Notes under the pieces: model-generated
Databases searched by the model: none
Seen by the model: only the letters and a program-made list of their open reading frames with translations
What the model was told of the DNA's origin: nothing
Translations under genes and position numbers: made by a program
Shown here: positions 23,075 to 34,103 of the stretch, in pieces
Position numbering within the stretch: position 1 is the stretch's first letter
Layout: every line of letters begins with the position of its first letter
Assembly (NCBI GenBank): GCA_033065855.1
Contig: JAVXUO010001587.1
Location: 1,066,501 to 1,130,500 of the forward strand
Length of the DNA: 64,000 bases
DNA from: Escallonia rubra
Lineage: Eukaryota; Streptophyta; Magnoliopsida; Escalloniales; Escalloniaceae
Direction: 5' to 3'

Positions 23075-23080
23075 ATATAT
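23075..23080 (-). promoter_or_regulatory. Possible TATA box of the SDR gene
   Basis: TATATA within CATATATAGAG on the minus strand, about 265 bp upstream of the SDR start codon. The long distance to the ATG makes this tentative. Confidence 0.35.
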
Positions 23081-23844
23081 GACAGATTAATCACGTCATT
23101 GGTCCTTAAGTAGCATGTACTGCTTTATCATTTTTGCGTGAAGGTGTGTTTTAATGTAAGAAAGGAAGAGCGAGAGGGGATGAGTGAGGGTGTGTTTTAA
23201 TGGTGATGTGAAATTGGGGGAGGGGGGTAAATTAGGTTTTTCACATTTTCACATTTTACCTTGGCACCTTTTACCTGATATTGGGTAGAAAATTGTCTGA
23301 AAAAAGGTTTTTCACATTTTCTCACTAGTTGAGTGAGACTTTAACAAAACAGAAACGAAAAAAGGTTAAATTACACAAAAAAAATAAACAATTTGTCCAT
23401 CATACAAAAATGAAAATGAAAAATGTTAAAAAAAATCAGGCCGAATGGTGATGTGAGTCACGCGCTATGAGATGACTTTAATAGCATTTGTATGCTACGA
23501 GAGGCAACAAATAATGGTAGGGTTACCATCAAAACTGTACAAACAAGTTGTATGACGCATCACATCCTGAATTTGAATGCACATGGTAGGACCCTGAAGT
23601 GGAATACAACGTCACAAAAATAGGTCACCTGACAAGCTTATCCCTAGTTCTCCACGACAATTGACTTGTGAAGCGTCTTCTCAGCACTGTTACTTCTATA
23701 TTCAGTGCATAATTTCATTTTGACATGCATCTCTGATTTCATTTTGACATGCATCTCTAAGCAAATAGAAACTTTCTACGGTTTGCATTACGGCTGCGGT
23801 CAACCGAGTACAGCGCCGTGTACACCTACAGCGACACTTTTGCG

Positions 23845-24215
23845 ATTAGCATTTGGCCGTGATTTTTGCCAAGCGTGCCCCGGAACTTGTTCTTAAAGTT
23901 TTAATTACATATTATAGCGTGGAAACACAAACCTAATTTACCTTTGTGCGTCCTTAATTGATACTTTGTAGCTTGTCATTAACATTTGGGCATGGTTTCT
24001 AATAAGCGCGTGCCGTAACAAGTTTCTCGAAGTTTTAATTACCTATTCTTCTGGCGTGATAACATCGACTTAATTAAAAAATTTGCGCGCGGACTTGACA
24101 GTTTGTTTTTTGTCATTAACATTTGGCCGTAAAATTTTGCTAAGCGGGCTCTGCAACATATTTTCTTGATATTTTAATCACCTATTATAGCACGAAAAAT
24201 AGACTTAAGTAACCT
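23845..24215. repeat. Diverged tandem repeat of about 130 bp, three copies
   Basis: Each copy has CATTTGG(C/G)C(G/A)T, a run containing AAGCG, then AGTTTTAAT(T/C)AC-TATTAT and TTAATTGA-like ends, starting near 23,849, 23,980 and 24,118. Copies are strongly diverged. Confidence 0.65.
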
Positions 24216-24575
24216 TTTAGTCTAATTGAAAGCAGAGGGTGGTCCATTAATGGCGAAGACTCTCAATTGCCCCTGCTTGATCCTCTCACAAGGCTCGCAC
24301 TAGCCCCGGGTAGATTAGCACCCTCTCCCTCTTGCCCTTGGAGTCCTTGCTGCATTAACTAATGTCTGGCTTGTATTTTGTAAACATATTAGTACTATCT
24401 CAAAGACAATATTTCATCCTTAATTTAACCCTCAAACTTGATTTAATTTCTTGTAGTTGTCTTACAATCCCACATTTGAGCGATTTTATATAAAAATTCA
24501 GTGGTTTATAAGTTGCTATCCATATTAGGCTTAGCAACAAGCTAGTAAATGTGGACTCTCATGAAAAAATGAGCT

Positions 24576-24845
24576 GGGCAAAATGGATTACTTTTGCACC
24601 ATTAGATTGTCACTTTTGGTACGTTTCTAGTTAATTACTAGCAGCCTGAGAATTTCAGCAGCCCGATAAGGGCGGGGGGTTAAATTACTCTTAATACAGT
24701 GCATCACACGAGTCGGTATTTTGACACATGACATTGTAGTTTCTTGCTTTGTCTACTGCGGGTCTGAATGTAAATTTAGTCAAAATGGATTACTGTCGCA
24801 CCATTACATTGTCACTTTTGATACGTTTCTAGTTAATTAGTTTTG
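24576..24845. repeat. 60-bp direct repeat upstream of the CYP71D-like gene
   Basis: The phrase CAAAATGGATTACT, then GCACCATTA and TTTCTAGTTAATTA occurs at about 24,577-24,640 and again at about 24,780-24,842. The second copy ends about 60 bp before the TATA box, so it may be promoter sequence. Confidence 0.75.
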
Positions 24846-24902
24846 GTCTTCAGCCTTCTCTTTCGCATCGCCTTACCATCTATTCATAATTCCATGGTGT
24901 TC

Positions 24903-24910
24903 TATAAATA
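24903..24910 (+). promoter_or_regulatory. TATA box of the CYP71D-like gene
   Basis: TATAAATA, 45 bp before the start codon at 24,955. It predicts a very short 5' leader of about 20 nt and supports this start rather than any upstream one. Confidence 0.7.
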
Positions 24911-24954
24911 GATTGTGGCTTCCCGTAGAAAACCTTGATAAGTACCAGTTTTGC

Positions 24955-27488
24955 ATGATGATCCAATTTTCATCCTTCCCTGTCTTCTTCTCTGTTGTCT
25001 TTGTGTTAACTCTGATAGTTAAGCACTGGAAAAAGTCCCGTGTCCAAAAACTGCCACCCGGACCAATGAAGCTACCACTTATAGGGAACTTGCACCAGTT
25101 GGTAAGAGGTTCATCACTTCCACATGTTGCCTTAGAACGCCTAGCCGGGAAATACGGTCCCATTATGCACCTACAACTAGGCGAGGGTTCTGCAATTGTC
25201 ATTTCATCCCCAGAAGCGGCTGAAGAAGTGTTGAAGAAGCATGAGCTTGTCTTTGCACAGCGGCCTAATTTTTTCGCTAATGACGTTGCTGGATACGGAA
25301 ACCTAGGACTTTTCTTTGCTCCCAACGGTAGTTTCTGGCGGCAAATCCGAAAGATTTGCACTGTGGAGCTCCTTGGGGCAGGGCAAGTCCGGTCGTTTAA
25401 ATCACTGAGAGAAGAAGAGGTGAGAAACCTTACTGAATCCATTGCTTCCACAGCCGGGAGTTCCATAAATCTAACTGAGAAGATCCTGCAAACGACCAAC
25501 TCGATTGTTTCGAGGGCTGCGTTTGGTAAAAAGTGCAGAGATGCTGACGACTTTCTCGCAATTCTGAATGAAGGAAATGAGTTGGCTAGTGGCTTTGACA
25601 TGCCGGACTTGTTTCCTTCCCTCAAATTTGTTCCCTTTGTAAGTAGAATGAAGCCAACACTAGAGAACTTGAAGCGCAGAATGGATAACGTTCTCGACAA
25701 TATCATCAATGAGCATAAAGCTAAAAAAGCCTTTGCTGATAATGGTAATACAAGAGGAGAAGATGATATAGTTGACGTGCTTCTAAGGCTACAGGACGAC
25801 AAAAGGAACCTGGAGTTTCCTATCACAACCACCATCGTCAAAGCTATCATTATGGTACGTATGGGCATTCCTGCCCCTTTAGTACGTTTTTAGTTTCATC
25901 TTTATATGGCAACTTGATTTATGATCTTACTGACGAGCTTATTTGGTTTTCTATATTTTTGGTTTGCTTCCATGCTTGTCCATTTCTTTTCAGCAGCGAC
26001 TCCAATAACTATAATGTGTAGCTTCTCTTAGTCAGTTTCTCTTAGAATGAGACTACTAATTCTGGTTCTTTCAGCTTTGTGTCCTTAAAACTAAGATATG
26101 ACCACGATCAATATATTTGCTTTTAGCAACTAACATACATATGTGAAAGCATCTAACTCAAAACTAATTGATAATGAGGGAAGAGACCTACAACGCTTGC
26201 ACAAGGAAGTATTATTTATTATTTGCTCGATGTGATATTTATATATCTCAACAACGTGGAGGATTTTGTAGATAGTAAAAATGGTGCGTAAATAGGCTTC
26301 CACTTGTTATGTGTTCAAGGTTCTGAGAGGAAAGAAGTACTATTAACTATCCCTTCCAAAGGGTATTCCACTAAGGTCTGCTAACAAGAATCTCTGTAGT
26401 TCTGTACGTGCTAGATTCATCCAGTCGCTCAAAGGGCTGTTATTGGTATGCTCCAAGGTTGGCAAAGAGGTCAGCACATTTGTTGACTTCACTTTTGTCA
26501 CTAAGCAAAATTGAAATTTGAAAACTTGGTGACAAAACTGGAATGTTACTGGTAAAAAGTACACGGTTACACATTACAAATTAGATATAACAACAAATGT
26601 CATTATAACTGTTACGTTTTTCCATTCAAAAACCCCAGCCTATAGTTGCAAGCATGTTATTTAGTTAATCAATTTCCCGAAAAAATCATTTCGTTAACTT
26701 ACCTAAGTACTATTTTTAATTTGAGAACAAATAAAATCGTCATTAAACTTAATTATGCACTTGTCCTGAGTTTTATTATCACCGAGTAGCTAAACATTGT
26801 TGTGCATAGTACGTACGTATACAGAGACATTAATGGGCATGAGAAGAGTGACGGGTCAATTTACTTATGCATGCAGGACATCTTTGCTGCTGGGACGGAA
26901 ACTACAGCAACAACTATAGAATGGGCAATGGCAGAAATACTGAAACATCCAGCAGTACTCGAGAAGGCGCAAGCTGAAGTACGACGAGTCCTCAAGGGAA
27001 AGAAGAACATTAGCGAGGAGGACATTCATGAACTACACTATCTGAAACAAATTGTCAAGGAAACATTGAGGTTACACCCACCAGGTGCCCTGATGCCAAG
27101 AGAATCTAAGGAAGCTTGTGAAGTAAACGGGTACGATATACCAGCGAAGACGAAAGCCATCATTAATTTGTGGGCAATAGGTAGAAATCCACAGCACTGG
27201 GATGACCCCAACTGCTTCAAGCCAGAAAGGTTTCACCACTCTTCCATCATCTATATAGGGACTAACTTCGAATACCTCCCGTTTGGAGCAGGTAGGAGGA
27301 TGTGTCCAGGCATATCATTTGGCGTTGCAACAATTGAGCTTCAACTGGCGATGCTGCTCTATCACTTTGATTGGAAACTCTCGGATGGGATAAAGCCAGA
27401 ACAGCTCGACATGACCGAAGCATTTGGGTTCACTGTGAAAAAGAAGCACGTGCTAAGCGTGATTGCAATCCCAGCCTCCATTTCCTAG
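24955..27488 (+). CDS. Cytochrome P450, CYP71 clan, CYP71D-like (complete, 2 exons)
   Basis: ER-anchored haem monooxygenase; CYP71D-type enzymes commonly oxidise terpenoids. Exons are 24,955-25,854 and 26,877-27,488 with a 1,022-bp GT-AG phase-0 intron just before the I-helix, the intron position typical of CYP71 genes. The product is 503 residues, the usual size. The ATG follows the TATA box and opens an N-terminal hydrophobic anchor, then KLPPGPMKLPLIGNLH. Further motifs are the C-helix WRQIRKIC, the I-helix AAGTETTATT, ExxR as ETLR, the PERF block (KPERF) and the haem loop FGAGRRMCPG with its cysteine. All catalytic residues are present and there is no internal stop. The exact subfamily and substrate cannot be fixed from motifs. 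It faces away from the SDR gene. Confidence 0.93.
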
Positions 27489-28421
27489 TAGCTTTTTATA
27501 TTTATCGTCAGTGCACTTCCTTCTTATCCAACTGTAATTCACTTCTGTGTCTACTGAATAAACTTTGAACTATAAAATTATTACGCAGTTTATCTTCTTA
27601 TGGTTTTATAACTACTTCATCGAAGATAATCAAGTTTATTTTTTTAATAGGTGAAGTTTCTTTTAAAAAAAAAAAATTACCCTTGGGGTTAAATATAAAT
27701 AAACAATGTTCTTGTGTATATAACTAATTCTGACTTAGTAAGGAGCAGAAATTAGAAGTTTATTTAGTACACAAAAAAAAACAAAAGGTATCTCAGCTAT
27801 AAAAATATGGAGAAAATTTATTAAAATTGATACATTTCAAAGTAATGCCCAAAGCGTTAAATACATGTTAGTTACTTTTGACAGAAAACACTATGGTCTA
27901 TATTTTCATTATACCTTATAGTTAATAAAAGTTGATCACCAAGACTAATTAAGTAATTATGAGGTGACGCTTTTAGAAGCAAATAAAATTCATCAGTAGA
28001 AATATAAGTTAAATATTGCATAGGTAATATAAGGTTTAAATAATATAACCAACATGACTAAGTATGATAGCTCAAAAGCAAATTGGTAAACAAATTTAAC
28101 AACTTAGTTTTAAACATGCTTACTAAGTTAGACTTGTCATCAAACATGCTAAGGTTTTCAATCTAGGTTGACACTAAATTAACCACAACATAAAGTTAAT
28201 ATCTTTTAAAAGTTCATATGTAATTCAATTTTCTGGGCATCTAGTTTTTTTCTATTTCATATGAGAGTGTATTTAGGAATATAAAAGTCCAACCAAAACC
28301 ATAATATGTTTGTATGTTGCTAACATAGAGTTAAACATGCTTAAAAGTTTAATTACTCCAACATAAGAGCACAATAGAAAAAGATTTGTTCAAATTTGTT
28401 CAACAAATAGATAGTTGAATC
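27489..28421. other. AT-rich intergenic spacer
   Basis: No gene, RNA or recognisable transposon. Contains the 3' flank of the CYP71D-like gene, with AATAAA-like signals near 27,558. Confidence 0.6.
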
Positions 28422-28740
28422 TACTACAAGGAATAAGGCTTTTAGCGACGGGCAAATCCGTCGCTAAAAGCCTATATTCCGTCGCTAAAAGATTTAGCGA
28501 CGGAATACCCGTCGCTAAAAATCCCTCGTATAAAAGGCCGTTACTAAAAGTTTTGCGACGGAATTATAAAATCCGTCGTCTAATATAGAACTTTTGGCGA
28601 CGGATTTATTTCTAAATTCGCGACGGAATATCCGTCGCTAATTATGTTTACGTTTTTTAATTTATTTTCTTCTTTAAGGAAATTAGCGACGGATAAAACT
28701 TTTAGCGACGGAATTAATCCGTCGCTAAAAGTCATTTTTT
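28422..28740. mobile_element. CACTA-type transposon end: subterminal repeat array
   Basis: TACTACAAG at 28,422 (a decayed CACTACAAG terminus) is followed by about ten copies of TTTTAGCGACGG and its reverse complement CCGTCGCTAAAA in both orientations. Such arrays bind transposase in plant CACTA (EnSpm) elements. No transposase is found nearby. It may be the left end of an element whose right end is the array at 32,105-32,380, or a separate remnant. Confidence 0.8.
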
Positions 28741-29010
28741 TAAACTTTTTTTTTATTTTTTAATTCCTAAACCTGTAATAAAAAACTCAAACCAATTGGG
28801 TCTCATCCTCCGTCAACAATCTCAATATCTCAAATGCACGATTAACAATCTAAAATCATCAATTAACAACCTAAAATCATCGATCAATAATCACAATTAA
28901 CAAGCTAAAATTATGAAACAAATAGTCAATGTTCAAATAACACAAAATTGTTCAAAATTTACATATCTGATGCGATTAATTTAAAATATTGTCTAATTAC
29001 TGCTCAAAGT

Positions 29011-29456
29011 TCAACATTGGGGGAAAGCAATTTTTTCACAAGTGCTATGATCAAACACCAGCACTTGAAAACGCATTTGCCCCATGTGTTCAAAGATTAC
29101 AAAGTCTCCTAGATGAAGGTCATGCTGCTGCACAAATTCGTTCCAACCCTCTTCGAAGCAAAGTTCTTCTTGGCCAACCTTCTTCTTCAATTTAATAGGC
29201 CATGACCCCTTGCGGCTGGTTAAAGTTGCTTCAAATCTCAATGTGGTAAGCAATCTGCAAAATGCTACCGGTATGGCCTAACATATTCATAATACAATAA
29301 GACAGGTAAGTTTTTAACCAACGATAAAACTTTTAACACGCACGAAAACACAGAGAAAGCGGGATGGCATACAAGTTCTGCATGAAAACCAGGCATCATG
29401 ACCTTGAAGAAGTGCCTGCCGACTGAAACATCCTTGTTCACCGAAGCAGAAGCCAT
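29011..29456 (-). CDS. Small B3-domain protein, REM-like (2 exons)
   Basis: Predicted DNA-binding protein of the plant B3 superfamily (reproductive-meristem type). Exon 1 is 29,456-29,373 (28 codons, ending HAEL), exon 2 29,277-29,011, intron 95 bp with GT-AG ends and phase 0. The spliced product has 116 residues and is nearly all one B3 domain: HFFKVMMPGF, then IPVAF, then EATLTSRKGSWPIK, EEGWNEFVQQHDLHLGDF, FEHMG and FQVLVFD. Typical REM proteins carry extra B3 domains or a long tail; here a stop follows shortly after the domain, so it is either a single-domain member or a truncated gene. It lies 0.27 kb from a CACTA terminal array. Expression is unknown. Confidence 0.7.
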
Positions 29457-30710
29457 TTAACCTACTTTAACATGAAAAACCAATCGGGCATTATTCAATT
29501 GATGAGCATCAATTTTATAGCTGAATTAAATCTATTACTGCAAAAGGCATACATTATTTAGTATTCCATACAGATCTTCACCTACAATATATGTCCTAAC
29601 GAGCAGACTCTGTCGTGGCATTACGTTGGATTGAGGTACCCCTAACATGTGGAAGCCAAAGGTATAGAGACACGCTTAATCTCGAATTCCGAGTAATCAC
29701 AAAGGATATAAAAGAAATAACTCTATGTAACTTTGACCCAGTTGTGTACGTGATGATTTTGTGATATTCTTTCAACAATTCACAGTTATTCTATATGATT
29801 CTTTTCGTCTCAAAAATTTTCTTTTTAGAAAATCTAAAGTATATAGCTTATATGACTAACACAAGCGAATGACAGACAAATAGGGGACTCTTTCACACTG
29901 CTAATAGGCTAATAGCTAGTGTATGACCGAAATGAATTCCTGATTCTATTAGGGCTAGCTTCAGCGCTTGAATAATATCACAGGGACTTGAAAACGTAAT
30001 TAGCTGATGCTCTAGACTCCTTTGATATTAGTCAAGAGCCAGCGCCCCTAAAGAGTCAAGATGTTCTGCTATCATTAGCCGATATCCCACTGCCTAACGG
30101 TGCATTCAATATCCAAATGCCAAACTACTCAGCCATGGGTTGGTAGCTATGATGTTAGGCTTTGTTGATGATGGTGGTAGCAGCTAGTAAGGGGTTCAAT
30201 GGGGGTGGTGATGTTGAAGGTGTATTAGAGGGGTGGTTGTGGTGGTTACAGGTAATAGGTTAAAGATGTTTTGTAAGGTAGTAAGGGGTTCGTGAATTTG
30301 TTGTTAAATACGTTTTGTAACTAGCGGTAGATTTTGCATACAGTTACCAAAAGAGTCATTGAATGCGCTGTCGTAATCTATGCCTCTCTAATCTCAACCT
30401 CACAAAACCAATTACATCTGGAGAATCTTCAGTCTTCACTAATGTTAGAATAAAAGTAGAAGCAAACCAAAGCTGAAACTTGGATGCGGAGACACAACTA
30501 TTAACTAGCAGTTCGGGATTGCACGCAATTGAATTAAAAGAAGTACAGGTTTGAGAGCAAGTACAAATATTCCACGCTTTTAATTAGAGTGCAATAGTTG
30601 TAAGGCAGCCGGCTCCATTGGCTCATCTAAAGTCTCTAATTACAATCTGGTAAATGCTAACAGGCCCTAACAGGCCCACCCCACTGTTGTCTCTCTCTAC
30701 CCTCTGATGC
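29457..30710. other. Spacer between the B3 and RADIALIS-like genes
   Basis: Divergent intergenic region of about 1.25 kb. No gene or known element recognised. A GGTGGT-rich stretch lies at 30,170-30,250. Confidence 0.55.
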
Positions 30711-30720
30711 TATATATAGA
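30711..30720 (+). promoter_or_regulatory. TATA box of the RADIALIS-like gene
   Basis: TATATATAGA, about 95 bp before the start codon at 30,815. The promoter core looks intact although the coding frame is shifted. Confidence 0.65.
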
Positions 30721-30814
30721 GAAGCCATAACACACTTCATTGCACACAACATTTGCTATATTCTTGTCTATACTGGTAATAGAGTATCTAGTGAGAAGAT
30801 TTGCATTTTGGAAA

Positions 30815-31193
30815 ATGTCTTCAACGTGGACTGCCAAGCAAAACAAGTTGTTTGAGAACGCGCTGACTACGTTCGACAAGGATTCACCCGACCGCTGGCA
30901 CAATCTGGCCAAGGCAGTGGGTGGGAAAGACTGTGGAGGAAGTCAAGAGGCACTATGAGATGCTTGAGGAAGATCTCAAGCACATTGAGTCTGGCCAAGT
31001 GCCCTTGCCCAATTATAGAACGAACGGAGGCGGCAACAGAGGAAACAAACCCATGGATGAGGAACAGAGGTAGCCATTTGGCCTTTTCCATTGTTGCAGC
31101 AAATTAACTTGCTCCGCATATTCTTGAGTTTTAATGTTCATTTATAGATATATGATGTTAATTCTATGCAGGCTGAAGTATCTCACGATCTAG
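30815..31193 (+). pseudogene. RL: RADIALIS-like single-repeat MYB/SANT gene with a one-base insertion
   Basis: Small SANT/MYB protein of the RADIALIS-like family, nuclear regulators of development. Exon 1 is 30,815-31,069 and exon 2 31,172-31,193, with a GT-AG intron at the family's usual position after EEQR. The N-terminal SANT half is normal ([31 protein letters not shown]). Directly after GGK one extra base (G near 30,929) shifts the frame to a stop at 30,956. In the other frame the expected block [19 protein letters not shown] and the tail PNYRTNGG follow perfectly. Coding length is 277 nt, one more than 276 (91 residues). It may be a very young pseudogene, a null allele or a sequencing error. 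Confidence 0.85.
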
Positions 31194-31838
31194 TGAGAAA
31201 GTACCAGAGAGCTTATCAATAGTAGTCCATTAGCATTTAAGTCACAACATCTCATGCGAGTGAAGCATCTATCTTAAGAATTCCCTAAAAGTAAAATGGG
31301 CAAACCCAAGGAACGGACTGGAGTAAATGAACTTTACCCCTTTCCACCCAAATGTCATAGACTGTCCAAATCTTCTCATTTTTAGTATTTCCTTCACCAG
31401 TAAAGCGGGTTTTGAGATTCCAGCTTATGCCTTGACATTTGATGCACCTACTCTACTCAATCAACAAAACTACAGTTCAAGCATTGGAACTTTCAATTGA
31501 TGGATAAACATAATAACCCTAGTTATGCAATTATCAAGACGGAGCGCAGAAACACAAAGAATTCCTCATCAGACTAAACATAATAACCCTAGTTATGCAA
31601 TTATAAGCATTGGAACTTCAATCTAGCCCAATTTTTTAGCGAAAGTTGTTGGGCCATCAATGGAGTACCAAAAATTCCTCATCAGACTAACAATTTGATC
31701 CTAATTAAAGAGCATAAGCTAATACGGAGTAGATCACTACACGTTACAATCATAAGAAAAACAAAGAATATGTATAAATGTTGCACAAGAATTGAATAAA
31801 TAAGACTAAACGGAACTTACCTTAAGGCACAATAGCCG
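31194..31838. other. Spacer with small repeats
   Basis: No gene. The phrase ATAATAACCCTAGTTATGCA occurs at 31,511 and 31,580, and ATTCCTCATCAGACTAA at 31,561 and 31,672, giving small direct repeats of roughly 70-110 bp spacing. Confidence 0.6.
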
Positions 31839-32380
31839 GTGGCAGTGGAGGGCGGCGGCGTCAGTGGCGCGACGACGATGGTAGTCTTTTCACGCGGCGG
31901 CAGTGGAGGGAGGGGTCACCGTGGAGCGGGATTGCCGGAGGTGGGTCACCATGTAGGGGGATCGCCGGAAGTGGGTCACTGTGTAGGGGGATCGCCGGAA
32001 GTGGGTCACCGTGGAGGTTGGTCGCCGGAGCAGAACAGCGGTGAGAGATTTTTGAGAGAGAGAAACGGGGGAAGAGAAAGAAAGGCAGATCTGGTTGTTT
32101 TAATCGAGGACTTTTAGCAACGGATTGGGCCCGTCGGTAAGTCCGTCCAAAAAACAATTTTATAAAACCCTCGAAAAAATTAATTTTATAAAAAAGTTTT
32201 AGCGACGGTAATTCCGTCGCTAAAAGACCGAAGCAAAAAAATTGTCGGCAAAAACTTTCGCCGACGGTAACTTTGTCGGTAATAAGTTTTTAACGACGGA
32301 ATTTTACCTACGGTGGTATCCGTCGGTTAAACTCGTTTTTACCGACGGATTGTTATCCGTCAGTAAAACTCCGACGTTCA
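31839..32380. mobile_element. CACTA-type transposon end: GC-rich leader plus subterminal array
   Basis: A GC-rich block with a repeated GGGGGATCGCCGGAAGTGGG (31,950-32,030) is followed by GAGAGAGA and then, at 32,105-32,380, inverted copies of TTTTAGCGACGG and the variant ACCGACGG. GC-rich leader next to subterminal repeats is the layout of the transcription-start end of plant CACTA elements, and the same layout occurs in the element at 34,223. The terminal CTTGTAGTG itself is not recognisable, so the right edge is approximate. Confidence 0.65.
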
Positions 32381-34103
32381 TACGGTCAATGGTTTTAATT
32401 ATACCTTATATTCTATCTGTTATATGAATGTGCATACTATGATGTTTCTATATTTAGCCATCGAATGAATAAGGTAGCAAAAAATCTTAGAGTAAGAACA
32501 TAATTGACCAAAAGGTTTTAGTCAACACATTTACCAAATAGGATTTATCTTTGAACGTATCAAGATTATCAATCGAGTTGAAATCTGGCTTGACTATAAT
32601 ACTGCTAACTTACTTTGTAATGTGTAATAGCTAGAATAAAGTCCTAATTAATTTGTTGGTATATTACTAATATATTTTGAATGCTTAATTTGAATTAGTG
32701 GTAAAATAGGGACACCATGAAAAAAGATTGGTTCACATTTTATCTATATAAAGTTTATTTAATTGAGCATGCTTTGTCTATTATCTTGTATAGAACCCTT
32801 ATAGATTTATAATGTTTGACTAATAGAATCTATTGATCTCTAACCCATGTGTGCTTGTGTACGCTTCACATTTCATGGCTAAAGGATAAATAAGTACTAC
32901 TATTGCACTTTTTAACGATATAGCACGATGTATAAAAGTAACTTTCCTATATTTTTTCTTCAAATGCTGTAAGGTTTTAATTAATAGGGATATTTAAAAG
33001 GATCATATAATTTATTCTTCTCTTTAAAATTTCATATGTGGTTATATGTTTTCTAATTTAAATATGTAGGTTTTTTTTTTTTTTTTGAATTCAAATATGT
33101 TGGCTTCATGTTATTGCATATCTAGGTTAGTATATTCGTTAGACTTTGTTTTAAATGTTAACAAATGATAAAATTAAGGACCTTATGAAAAATAGGTTGT
33201 CTATAATTTATATTCGACAAGGTTGTTTTTTTTTCTATTAAATCTCTTAAGTAATTTCTTTTGATGGGTAATTATTTCGTGTTAGTGAATTTTTTTTTAA
33301 ATATAATAAATTTTAAATAAAGTCTTAATAGCTTAGATACATTTCAAAATGTTTTTGAATTGCATAACGCTTATTAGTTTAGATATTTTCTATTCTTGCA
33401 AATTTAATAAACTATAAGGACCCATATCAAAAATGTGTTTAGAGATTTATTAACACTAACATGTTTAGCATATAGTTTTTACTAAAATTTATGTTACAGA
33501 TAAAAAGTAGTGAAATGATGTGTTGCGCAAAGAAACTATCATTTTCCTGTACAGTGTTTCTTACTTCATTTAGTGTATTATAGCCAACCAACCCGAGTCA
33601 AGCTCGGGTTAGTTAATAAAATATATTACAAAGCTTTAAAAACTATAGTAATACATACCACAGAAAATAAAACAAAAAAAGAGATACAACTTAGGAAAAC
33701 ATATAGACCTACTTTTATTGAAACTATAATTGTTGGTAAAAGATACTTTGCCTACAAAAAACTTGTTTTGATCCATAAAGAATAAATAGAGTGTCAAATT
33801 TAATCTAAGACTAACTTAAACTTATTTTGACCTCTCATAGGTTGAGCTATCATTGGTTATAATAGCTCCTTTGTAACAATTTCAAGTAATCTATCAAGAT
33901 TATACTATTAGATTCCTTTACTAGTCCGTATTTAGCCTTTCAAAATTAAGTCTCTTAACTTGAAAAGTTAGGTTAAAGTTCTATATGGATGGTATCACAA
34001 ATATCTTAGCTCTTATTTTATTTTTTATTTTTGTTGTCACAAATGATGGTTTCAAAGGATTACTAACTTATAAAGATACAATCGTATTGTACAGCATAAC
34101 ACC
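32381..34103. other. AT-rich spacer without recognisable features
   Basis: About 1.7 kb, very AT-rich. The open frame at 33,573-33,785 has no recognisable domain and lies in low-complexity sequence, so no gene is called. Confidence 0.55.

Larger units (their letters stand above)
23081..24902. other. SDR-CYP71 divergent intergenic region
   Basis: About 1.8 kb between the divergent SDR and CYP71D-like genes. No gene is supported. It holds a diverged tandem repeat (23,845-24,215) and a 60-bp phrase repeated at 24,576 and 24,780. It probably contains the regulatory DNA of both genes. Confidence 0.6.

Noticed and set aside
24873-25868. 331-codon minus-strand frame
   Set aside because: Shadow of the CYP71D-like exon 1; no domain of its own.
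26802-26876. Open frame extending upstream of CYP71D-like exon 2
   Set aside because: A clear acceptor (ATGCAG) at 26,876 and the family's conserved intron position show that this stretch is intron.
28422-28740. CRISPR-like array of regularly repeated AGCGACGG
   Set aside because: Repeats are short, in both orientations and irregularly spaced; this is a CACTA subterminal region in plant DNA.
33573-33785. 70-codon frame
   Set aside because: AT-rich lysine/isoleucine-biased translation without domain, promoter or splice support.
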